Positions 15,846 through 22,762 of a stretch of 47,360 bases of DNA are shown here, piece by piece. This stretch comes from Desulfurivibrio sp. (lineage in GTDB: Bacteria > Desulfobacterota > Desulfobulbia > Desulfobulbales > SURF-16). The notes beneath the pieces were generated by a model. That model ran no database searches. It saw nothing but the letters and a program-made list of their open reading frames with translations, and was not told the DNA's origin. The position numbers were made by a program, and so were the translations under genes. The stretch is from the NCBI GenBank assembly GCA_003605035.1, contig QZKJ01000073.1, positions 1 to 47,360 on the forward strand. Direction: 5' to 3'. Positions within the stretch are counted from its first letter, which is position 1; every line of letters starts with the position of its first letter.

Positions 15846-17058
15846 GATGGATCGCCTCGATGGGCTTGAAGGCGTTGACCTTGCAGATGGGATAGAGGGT
15901 GGCGGCTACCGAGAGCACGAACATCACCGCCATGTCGCGCAGGATGACCAGCGGGGCAAAGGCGGTGGGCATGTCGGTCAGCGCCAGGCCGTATTGCTTG
16001 AACTGCTCCTCCATGCCGGTAAAGACAATGGGATGGAGATGGAAATACCAGGCAAGCGCGCCGCCGATGAGCCCCCCCAGCAGCACGCTGACCAGACCCA
16101 GCAGCACGCTTTCCAGCAGCAGCATGGCGAAAATCTGCCCCGGCCCGGTGCCCACCGCCCGAAGGATGCCGATCTCCCGCACCCGGGCGTAGACCACCAG
16201 CAGGGTGTAGATCATCACCACAAAAAAAATGACGATAAAAATGATGGCCAGGGTGATGTAGCCGAAGATGGAATCCACCCGCATGGCCTGCACCAGACCC
16301 GCCATGGTCTGCTGCCAGCTGGCCGCATCAAATTCCGGCCCCAGGCGGGCGCCTATGGCCGCGGCCAGGGCGGCCGCCTCAGCGGGCCGCTCCGGCTGCG
16401 CGATGAAATGGGTGGCGTAATTTTCGGCAGCCATCATACGGTCAAAATAGGGCTTGGCCACAAAGGAGGCGCGGGAATCAAACTCAAAGAGCCCGGTCTG
16501 GAAGATGCCCTTTACCGTCAGGTTGTCGGCGGCAAAGGAATAATCAGCCGCGGTGCCGACAAAGGCCAGCTGATCACCCACCCCCACCTTGAGACGCCTG
16601 GCCAGTTCGCTGCCCAGATAGACCAGGGCATCATCGTCCGAGGTCAGGTAGCTGCCCTCTTTGAGGGAGGCGGCCAGCCGGGAGATCTGCCTCTCCTTTT
16701 CCGGCTCGATGGCGGTGAACATGGCGCCCACCGCCTTGTCGGCCGAGGAGAACAGGACAAAGGATTCAAAACGGGCGGCGAGCACCGCCAGGCCGGGGAA
16801 ATCCCGCAGGCGGCCGCTCACCTCGTCGGCGGCAAAGATGAGATTCTCCAGGCTGGGGTTGTCCCGGAAGCCGTGGTGGGTGATCTGTATGTAGCCGGGG
16901 TAGATCTCCACGCTGCTCTGGATCAGGCGGGCATGGGAGCCGTCCATGTAGGCCGAGGCAAAGACCAGCAGGGCCGTGGTGCAGGCCAGCAGCAGCACCG
17001 TGATGATGCTGCGTTTGGCGTAGGCGAAGATGTTTCTGACCGCGATTTTGAAAAACAT
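15838..17058 (-). CDS. FtsX/LolCE-type ABC permease, first of two
   Basis: The 406-residue product has the same design: helix near residues 15-38, a periplasmic domain, and three helices from about 275, with ARVREIGILRAVGTGPGQIFAMLLLES as the cytoplasmic coupling motif and NAFKPIEAIHHV at the end. It differs clearly in sequence from the second permease, supporting a heterodimer. It is preceded by an 8-bp tandem array that fills the whole gap to the LolA-like gene; the only Shine-Dalgarno-like sequence (GGAACG) is part of that array. Confidence 0.85.
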   Translation of the reverse strand: MFFKIAVRNIFAYAKRSIITVLLLACTTALLVFASAYMDGSHARLIQSSVEIYPGYIQITHHGFRDNPSLENLIFAADEVSGRLRDFPGLAVLAARFESFVLFSSADKAVGAMFTAIEPEKERQISRLAASLKEGSYLTSDDDALVYLGSELARRLKVGVGDQLAFVGTAADYSFAADNLTVKGIFQTGLFEFDSRASFVAKPYFDRMMAAENYATHFIAQPERPAEAAALAAAIGARLGPEFDAASWQQTMAGLVQAMRVDSIFGYITLAIIFIVIFFVVMIYTLLVVYARVREIGILRAVGTGPGQIFAMLLLESVLLGLVSVLLGGLIGGALAWYFHLHPIVFTGMEEQFKQYGLALTDMPTAFAPLVILRDMAVMFVLSVAATLYPICKVNAFKPIEAIHHV

Positions 17059-17065
17059 GGTTCAG

Positions 17066-17135
17066 CGTTCCGACGTTTGAACGTTCCAACGCTTAAACGC
17101 TTAAACGTTTAAACGCTTGATCGCTTAAACGCTCC
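17066..17135. repeat. Octamer tandem array filling an operon gap
   Basis: About 8.7 copies of an 8-bp unit, best form CGCTTAAA (variants CGTTCCGA, CGTTTGAA, CGTTCCAA, CGTTTAAA, CGCTTGAT), run from 17066 to 17135. They occupy nearly all of the space between the LolA-like stop codon and the first permease start. Several units are internally palindromic when joined (CGTTTAAACG). Confidence 0.85.
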
Positions 17136-17935
17136 TAATCCGAAAAGCGCTGCAGGGCGCGCTTGGTGAAATACGCCTCATCAATCTCAACGTCAAAGGC
17201 CGCCTCGGTGATTTCGATGACAGTCCGGTTGCCCGCCTTATCCGGCTCATGGGGGATCATCACCCAGCGGGAGGGGTAGAGGCGGTCGCCCAGCTGTTTC
17301 ACCTCGGTGTACTGCAGGGTGCGCACCAGCGCTCCCTCTTCGTCAAAATAGCTGACGCTTTTCGGCAGCAGCTCCTGTTTCGCCACCCCCATGAGCAGCC
17401 GACCCCAGACCACCGCCGCCTCGGGCCGGGGCAGCAGTTCAATCTCATACTCCTGGTCATTTTCCGTGACGATCCTGGCGTCATAATCACGGCTGATGGA
17501 GCTTTCCCGCACCAGGTCGTCATTGGTGAAATCGGTGCCCATCCAGCTCTGCAGCATCATGGAGGCGGGAATCTTGATGATCTTTTCAATGCGCGGCACA
17601 TACTGCCACATGGCATCGTCGATCTTGAGAAAGGTGATGCCGTAATCCTTACCCGGATAGGTGATCTTGATGAAGCTCTTCTCGTTGCCCACCGCATAGC
17701 TGTCCATCTTCATGGTGCGGCTGGTGCGGCTGGTGGTGATGATCATGGAGATCTTGAGCACCGCGGTTTTGCCGTTCAAGCGCTCCTCCACCTGCCTGAT
17801 GATCTCCCGGGCGTCAGCCGCGGCCAGCCGCATGGGCAGAGCCAGGAGGCAGAGGCCGCACAAAAAAAGGGCCCAGGCCGCCATCCGAAGTGATGATGCG
17901 CCCTGCGCCCTTTTGCTCTTAAGTGTTAGGTTCAT
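17135..17935 (-). CDS. Outer-membrane lipoprotein-sorting (LolA-like) protein
   Basis: The 266-residue protein has a signal peptide (hydrophobic core at about 18-38, cleavage near LAAADAREI) and matches the LolA-like family often annotated as outer membrane lipoprotein-sorting protein: LKISMIITTSRTSRTMKM, ITYPGKDYGITFLKIDDAMWQYVPRIEKIIKIP and the PSRWVMIPHEPDKAGN segment. The fold is a half-closed barrel that carries lipid in the periplasm. It is the first gene of the operon with two FtsX permeases, an ATPase and a barrel protein, so it likely accepts cargo extracted by that ABC transporter. Confidence 0.85.
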   Translation of the reverse strand: MNLTLKSKRAQGASSLRMAAWALFLCGLCLLALPMRLAAADAREIIRQVEERLNGKTAVLKISMIITTSRTSRTMKMDSYAVGNEKSFIKITYPGKDYGITFLKIDDAMWQYVPRIEKIIKIPASMMLQSWMGTDFTNDDLVRESSISRDYDARIVTENDQEYEIELLPRPEAAVVWGRLLMGVAKQELLPKSVSYFDEEGALVRTLQYTEVKQLGDRLYPSRWVMIPHEPDKAGNRTVIEITEAAFDVEIDEAYFTKRALQRFSD

Positions 17936-17978
17936 CAGAATATAACACCCGAAAAACAGCCGCCTGTCAACCCCAATG

Positions 17979-19274
17979 CTAATGTTTGAATGAGCGCTGG
18001 CCGGTAAACTTCATGGCCACCTGGGGCCTGGCCTCGTTGCAGGCCTCAATGGTTTCGAAATCACGCATGGAGCCGCCCGCCTGCAGGATGGCGCCCACCC
18101 CCTGGCGGATGCCCACATCCGCCCCGTCGCGGTACGGGAAGAAGGCATCGGAGATCATCACCGAGCCTGGCAGGCCGGCCCGATCCTTTCTGGTCTGGCT
18201 GTCAATGGCCTCCTGGTCCGCCTTGTCGCGCTTGCCCTGCTCGATCTGCAGCACCATGTCGGCATAGGGGATGCCCAATTTGTCAAAGCAGAGAATATCG
18301 GCATACTTGATATAGGCCTTGTGCACGGCGATCTCAGCCACCCCCACCCGGTCCTGCTCGCCGGTGCCGATGCCCACGGTGCAGCCGTCCTTCACGTAAA
18401 TAACCGAGTTGGAGGTGACGCCATGCTCAACGGCCCAGCCGAACAGCATGTCGTCAAGCTCGGCCGGGGTGGGCTGGCGCTCGCAGCGGTATTCCTTGCC
18501 CTTGTAGGTGGTGACCGCATCCTTCAGATGCTCGGGCTTACGGATGGAGTTGACCGCCGACTGCTGGGCGATGATGCCGCCGTCGATCAGGCTCTTGAAA
18601 TCAACGTAACGGTACTGTTCAAAGTCAGCCAGCCGGTCGATGCGGGCCATTTTGATCACCCGCAGGTTCTTGCGGGCCTTCAAAATATCCAGGGTGCCCT
18701 CCTCAAAATCCGGGGCGCAGACCACCTCCAGATAGTTGCCGCTGAGCAGCTCCGCCGTGGCCCGGTCAATGGGCCGGCTCATGACCACGGCCCCGCCGAA
18801 GGCGGCGATGCGGTCGGCCCGGTTGGCCCGGTTGTAGGCATCGGCCAGGGTCTTGCCGTAGGCCGCGCCGCAGGGGTTGTTGTGCTTGAGGATGACCGCG
18901 GCGGGCCGATCCATCAGGTATTTGAGGATATTGAGGCCGTTGTCGATGTCGGTGAGATTGATCTTGCCCGGATGCTTGCCCACCTGCAGCATGTCTTCCA
19001 CGCTAATGCCGCTGACCAGGCCGTTGCCCGGCTCGATAAATCTGCAGTCGCCCAGCATCAGGTTGCCGTTGACCAGCTCGTAGAGAGCGGCCTCCTGGTC
19101 CGGGTTCTCGCCGTAGCGCACCCCGCGCTCATCAATGGTGCCATCCTCCATGGGGATTTTCCAGGTCCGTTTCCGGTAAACCAGGGTCTGATCGCCAAAG
19201 GAAATCTTCATCTCCATGGGGAAATGATCGCCTAAAATTGTGGTGTACATCTTCTTTAAATCCTGTGCAGCCAT
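17979..19274 (-). CDS. purH: AICAR transformylase-type PurH, without cyclohydrolase domain
   Basis: This 431-residue protein covers only the AICAR formyltransferase half of PurH, which formylates AICAR in purine synthesis; the N-terminal IMP-cyclohydrolase domain of the usual ~520-residue enzyme is absent. The catalytic KHNNPCG motif (Lys130, His131) is present. The RYGENPHQ motif reads RYGENPDQ (residues 53-60), so the usual His is Asp. GGAGAG precedes the ATG. It follows thiH by 15 bases and appears to be the last gene of the thi operon. The cyclohydrolase step would need another gene outside this window. Confidence 0.8.
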   Translation of the reverse strand: MAAQDLKKMYTTILGDHFPMEMKISFGDQTLVYRKRTWKIPMEDGTIDERGVRYGENPDQEAALYELVNGNLMLGDCRFIEPGNGLVSGISVEDMLQVGKHPGKINLTDIDNGLNILKYLMDRPAAVILKHNNPCGAAYGKTLADAYNRANRADRIAAFGGAVVMSRPIDRATAELLSGNYLEVVCAPDFEEGTLDILKARKNLRVIKMARIDRLADFEQYRYVDFKSLIDGGIIAQQSAVNSIRKPEHLKDAVTTYKGKEYRCERQPTPAELDDMLFGWAVEHGVTSNSVIYVKDGCTVGIGTGEQDRVGVAEIAVHKAYIKYADILCFDKLGIPYADMVLQIEQGKRDKADQEAIDSQTRKDRAGLPGSVMISDAFFPYRDGADVGIRQGVGAILQAGGSMRDFETIEACNEARPQVAMKFTGQRSFKH

Positions 19275-19289
19275 AGCTCTCCTCTCTCG

Positions 19290-20438
19290 TCATAAGGCAG
19301 CGGCGGACATCTCCCCGCCGCCGTCCTGTATCTGGAACGTTGCATCCCAGTCCTTGCGGACCGGGTCATATCCTCTGCGGCAGATGTCGGCGCACACCTC
19401 CTGCATGGAACGGTGATCACCGACTGAAAATTGCTCGCCCGCAAGCTCGGGGTGGGCATAGCCGCCCGGCGCCGTGCAGGAGCCGGCGGAATAGCGGGTG
19501 GGTCCGAGCCCCACCATGCCGTCCCGGAAGCGGGCCTCCTCACGGGTTGACAGCAAAAGCCCCACATCCGGGTCAAAGATACGCAGGGCAAAAATCAGCT
19601 GGCTCAGCATGCGCTCGCTAACCGTAACCAGCGGCTGAAAGCCGCCCTCCGCCGGCCGCAGCCTCGGGAAGGAAACGGTGAGCGCCGTGCGCCAGTAATG
19701 CCTGCGCAGCCAGGCCAGATGCATCCCCAGGGCCAGCCCCTCCAGCCGCCAGTCAGCCAGGCCCAGCAACGCGCCGATGCCCACCTCGCGCATGCCGGCG
19801 GCCGCGGCCCGGGCCGGGGTGGCCAGCCGGTAGTCGAAATCGCATTTCCTGCCGCCATGGTGCACCTGGCTGTAAATCCCCCGGTCATAGGTCTCCTGGT
19901 AAACGGCCACGCTGGTGATGCCGCTGGCAAAGAGGCGGGCGTATTCCTCCTCCTCCAGGGGCTGCACCTCAATGGAGATGCTGGCAAATCTCTCCCGCAG
20001 CCGGGCGGCCAGTTCCACCAGATAGTCCACCCCGAGCCGGGCCGGGGCCTCGCCGGAGACCAGCAGGATGTGCTTGAAGCCGCGGCCGTGCAGGATCATG
20101 GCCTCCTCTTCCGCCTCCGCCATGGTCAGCACCCGGCGCTCGATCCTGTTGCCCGCGGAAAAGCCGCAGTAGGCGCAGCGGTTGATGCAGAAATTCGACA
20201 GATAAAGGGGGGCATAGATCTGGATGGTGCGGCCGAAACGCTTGGCGGTTATCTGGCCCGACCGGGCCGCCAGCTGCGGCAGCAGGTTTTCCGCTGCCGG
20301 CGACAGCAGGGCGGCCAGGCCATTGATGTCCAGCCGCTCGCTCCGCAGGGCGCGAAGCACCTCGGCGGCATGGCCATGGGTGGCAACCAGCTGCCGCAGT
20401 TCGGCAAAATCAGGGATGGTAAATGTATCTTGTGTCAT
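19290..20438 (-). CDS. thiH: 2-iminoacetate synthase ThiH
   Basis: The 382-residue radical SAM enzyme splits tyrosine to dehydroglycine (2-iminoacetate) and p-cresol for the thiazole half of thiamine. The cluster motif CINRCAYCGF is at Cys84, Cys88 and Cys91, and the C-terminus has the family's biotin/thiamine-synthase-associated region. It lies downstream of thiG, separated by a 70-base gap containing a REP-like palindrome. Use of ThiH rather than the oxygen-dependent ThiO fits an anaerobic organism. Confidence 0.93.
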   Translation of the reverse strand: MTQDTFTIPDFAELRQLVATHGHAAEVLRALRSERLDINGLAALLSPAAENLLPQLAARSGQITAKRFGRTIQIYAPLYLSNFCINRCAYCGFSAGNRIERRVLTMAEAEEEAMILHGRGFKHILLVSGEAPARLGVDYLVELAARLRERFASISIEVQPLEEEEYARLFASGITSVAVYQETYDRGIYSQVHHGGRKCDFDYRLATPARAAAAGMREVGIGALLGLADWRLEGLALGMHLAWLRRHYWRTALTVSFPRLRPAEGGFQPLVTVSERMLSQLIFALRIFDPDVGLLLSTREEARFRDGMVGLGPTRYSAGSCTAPGGYAHPELAGEQFSVGDHRSMQEVCADICRRGYDPVRKDWDATFQIQDGGGEMSAAAL

Positions 20439-20477
20439 TTCCGTTTAAAAAAAATTAACCGCTGCGGGTGGCGCAGC

Positions 20478-20497
20478 GGGCGGTTCGCGAACCGCCC
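20478..20497. repeat. REP-like palindrome in the thiG-thiH gap
   Basis: GGGCGGTTCGCGAACCGCCC is a perfect 20-bp palindrome flanked by GC-rich sequence. The core matches the palindrome at 14542-14569. It lies between the stop of thiG and the start of thiH and would form a stable hairpin in the operon mRNA. Confidence 0.8.
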
Positions 20498-20508
20498 TGC
20501 ATAATAAT

Positions 20509-21276
20509 TCAGCGCAGGAAATCCAGGCCGGTTTGCGGGGAAGAGGCGGCGGCCTCCGCGCGCCTGGCGCCAAGTCCCGCTTCAAAGGCCTCGCGGCCCG
20601 CCTCCACCGCCATGGCAAAGGCCCTGGCCATGCGCACGGGGTCGCCGGCCACGGCAATGGCCGTATTGACCAGCACCGCATCGGCGCCCATCTCCATGGC
20701 CTGGGCCGCATGGGAAGGGGCGCCGAGACCGGCATCCACCACCACCGGCACCCTGGCCTGCTCAATGATAATGGCAATTTGAAAAGCAGTGAGGATGCCC
20801 TGATTGGTGCCGATGGGCGAGCCGAGCGGCATGACCGCGGCCGCGCCGGCATCCTGCAGCCGCAGGGCCAGCACCGGATCGGCGTTGATGTAAGGCAGCA
20901 CGATGAAGCCTTCCTTGACCAGGATCTCGGTGGCCTTGAGCGTCTCCACCGGATCAGGCAGCAGGGTGCGCGGGTCAGGCGTTACCTCGAGCTTGAGCCA
21001 CTCCCCGCCGCCGGCGGCCCTGGCCAGCCTGGCCAGACGCACTGCCTCGTGGGCGTCCCGCGCCCCGGAGGTGTTGGGCAGAAAAAGAAATTTCCTGCGG
21101 TCCAGCACACTCATGATATCATCCTCGGGATTGGCCAGGTCCACCCGGCGCAGGGCCACGGTAACCATCTCGCAGCCTGAGGCCTCCAGGGCCTCTTTCA
21201 TCACCTGCGGCGAGGAGAACTTGCCCGTGCCGCCGAACAGCCGGGACTTGAAAGTCCTGCCGGCAATGGTTAACAT
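20509..21276 (-). CDS. thiG: Thiazole synthase ThiG
   Basis: The 255-residue TIM-barrel enzyme joins 1-deoxy-xylulose phosphate, ThiS thiocarboxylate and iminoacetate to form the thiazole phosphate of thiamine. The Schiff-base lysine is Lys95 in WLKLEVTPD; the phosphate-binding [20 protein letters not shown] region follows. Its ribosome binding site GGAGG is formed by the Gly codons at the end of thiS, and the start lies one base past the thiS stop, so the two are tightly coupled. Confidence 0.95.
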   Translation of the reverse strand: MLTIAGRTFKSRLFGGTGKFSSPQVMKEALEASGCEMVTVALRRVDLANPEDDIMSVLDRRKFLFLPNTSGARDAHEAVRLARLARAAGGGEWLKLEVTPDPRTLLPDPVETLKATEILVKEGFIVLPYINADPVLALRLQDAGAAAVMPLGSPIGTNQGILTAFQIAIIIEQARVPVVVDAGLGAPSHAAQAMEMGADAVLVNTAIAVAGDPVRMARAFAMAVEAGREAFEAGLGARRAEAAASSPQTGLDFLR

Positions 21277-21277
21277 G

Positions 21278-21478
21278 TCAACCGCCTCCTACAAAACGTA
21301 TCAATTCCAGCCTGGCGCCCTCGGGCAACACGAAGGTTTCATACTCATCTCTTTTGATGATGACCCCGTCACATTCGACAAAAACCGTATCAGGCTTGAC
21401 GCCCAACTCAGCGAGAAAGGCAATCAGCGTGGAGTCCGGCCGGATCTCTTTTTTTTCATCGTTACAGATTATCTGCAT
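21278..21478 (-). CDS. thiS: Sulfur carrier protein ThiS
   Basis: This 66-residue ubiquitin-like protein starts [12 protein letters not shown], as ThiS proteins do, and ends with the GlyGly tail (FVGGG) that is adenylated by ThiF and converted to a thiocarboxylate. I prefer the ATG at 21478; a start at 21496 would add six residues whose first codons derive from the neighbouring octamer array. AGGA lies very close upstream. It sits between thiF and thiG. Confidence 0.88.
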   Translation of the reverse strand: MQIICNDEKKEIRPDSTLIAFLAELGVKPDTVFVECDGVIIKRDEYETFVLPEGARLELIRFVGGG

Positions 21479-21496
21479 CATTCCTTCTGTGCTCAT

Positions 21497-21552
21497 CAGC
21501 TTAACAGCTCAACAGCTTAACAGCTCATCAACTTAACAGCTTATCAACTCTC
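21497..21552. repeat. Octamer tandem array between thiF and thiS
   Basis: Seven 8-bp units with best form CAGCTTAA (variants CAGCTCAA, CAGCTCAT, CAACTTAA, CAGCTTAT, CAACTCTC) run from 21497 into the last codons of thiF, filling the entire gap to thiS and supplying the thiF stop codon. The core GCTTAA is shared with the array at 17066-17135. Confidence 0.85.
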
Positions 21553-22179
21553 TTCATCCGCCCCCAGCAGCAGCCGCAGGGCCTGGTTGGCCTGGTGATG
21601 GGCGGCAATGCCCACCCTGGGCGCCATCAGTCCCTGGTTGGGACCGACCTCGGCCTCGCCGTCGCCCACCAGGTAGACGCGAGGATGGATGCGGCGGGTG
21701 ACGATGCGGTTATTGTCCCCGAACCCGGCCATGCCCGAGGCCCCCACGTAGCCGACCCCGGCAAGCCCGGTCAGGGCGGCCCGCAGGGCGGCGGGCTTCA
21801 TCACCGGATCATCAAAGCACTCCACCAGCACATCGACACCTTGAAACAGGAAAGGGATGCGTTCTTCGCTCAGACGTTCGTTAATGGTTTCCAGGCTGAC
21901 GTAAGGATTGATCCGGAGGAGAGTGTCCCGCAGAGCCACAGTCTTGGGTAAACCGATCTGATCGGCGAAATAATGCTGCCGATTGAGATTGCTCAGTTCC
22001 ACCGCATCATAATCGGCAAGGAGCAACTTGCCAATACCTATTCGCACCAGGGCGACGGCAACGGCGGAGCCAAGCCCGCCGAGGCCCATCACTCCCACCA
22101 CGCCTGCTGCTATGCGGGCCTGGATTTGCGCCCCGTGGCGCAGGGCCAGCACCGCGGCAAATTCTTCCCTGTCCGGCAA
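21544..22179 (-). CDS. thiF: ThiF-family adenylyltransferase of thiamine synthesis
   Basis: The 211-residue protein is an E1-like enzyme that adenylates the C-terminus of ThiS. The ATP-binding loop GVMGLGGLGSAVA, the Asp of LLLADYDAVELSNLNRQHYF, and the downstream VECFDD are all visible. It is shorter than the E. coli enzyme and lacks the CxxC zinc pairs, as in the shorter ThiF family found with ThiH systems in anaerobes. It is the first gene of the - strand thi operon. Confidence 0.88.
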   Translation of the reverse strand: MPDREEFAAVLALRHGAQIQARIAAGVVGVMGLGGLGSAVAVALVRIGIGKLLLADYDAVELSNLNRQHYFADQIGLPKTVALRDTLLRINPYVSLETINERLSEERIPFLFQGVDVLVECFDDPVMKPAALRAALTGLAGVGYVGASGMAGFGDNNRIVTRRIHPRVYLVGDGEAEVGPNQGLMAPRVGIAAHHQANQALRLLLGADEES

Positions 22180-22299
22180 TCTCTTCCTCCAGCCTAAGGT
22201 GCCATGAAATGAGATACATAATACGTCAGGCCGCTGAAAGCGACCTGTTTATTTCGTCTTTCTGCCTTTTTATACCAGGTTTTCGGCAAAATGCCAGTC
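22180..22299. other. Upstream region of the thi operon
   Basis: This stretch holds the thiF upstream region on the minus strand. No TPP riboswitch motif (CTGAGA, ACCCTTTGAACCTG) is seen. To the right lies the structured leader on the + strand. Confidence 0.4.
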
Positions 22300-22440
22300 A
22301 GGAAAAGAAAATGGGGATACAACGGCCGGGAAACCGGCCCCAGCCCACCGGCTTCCGGGGGTATATCTGTCAGCCAATACCAGCCTCCCCCAGAGGGTGA
22401 AAGGTTGCCCCGGCAGCGGCATGGTGACGTCGCTGCTCCC
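22300..22440 (+). promoter_or_regulatory. Structured leader resembling a Moco/Tuco riboswitch
   Basis: The + strand shows GGATACAACGG, then a hairpin GGCCGG-GAAA-CCGGCC (22324-22339, GNRA loop), then CCGGCTTCCGGGG (from about 22348) pairing with CCCCGGCAGCGG (to about 22439). Between them is AGCCTCCC...GGGTGAAAGGTTGCC. These pieces resemble the molybdenum/tungsten-cofactor RNA motif (conserved GCCTCCC and GAAAGG elements), judged from memory of that family. The next gene is iorA, 320 bases downstream. Whether the RNA controls it is inference. Confidence 0.5.
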
Positions 22441-22762
22441 TTCATTATTGGTACCTTTTTATTTGGCAGGCAAGTAATTTTACCTAAGGGACGGCAGGGT
22501 GGGAAATCCGCTGTGGCTTACCTGGGCGGCAGGATGAGCAAATCGTGCCGATCCTCGCAGAATGTCAGCAAAATTTTCATCGTCCAGTAAGCAAAGAGCG
22601 ACACTGTCACAGAAGGTAGACACTTTTTACCCCTTTCTCCCCTCTCATTTGCTTGAACTTCCTTTATAGACATGATAAGTAGCATGGCAACGTAATGAGA
22701 AGGCCGTGTCTGCATCCTTGCCGGACACTGCCGCTTGCAACCCCTGAGGTAAGGAGAACCGC
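22441..22762. promoter_or_regulatory. Long leader between riboswitch-like RNA and iorA
   Basis: About 320 bases without a supported gene follow the structured RNA. They would hold its expression platform and/or an iorA promoter. No clear terminator was found by eye. AAGGAG at about 22750 is the ribosome binding site of iorA. Confidence 0.4.

Noticed and set aside
17066..17135. CRISPR array (and likewise 21497-21552)
   Set aside because: Units are 8 bp with no spacers; this is a simple tandem repeat.
22180..22450. TPP riboswitch upstream of the thi operon
   Set aside because: The conserved CTGAGA and ACCCTTTGAACCTG-type elements are absent on the minus strand; the structured RNA here faces the other way.
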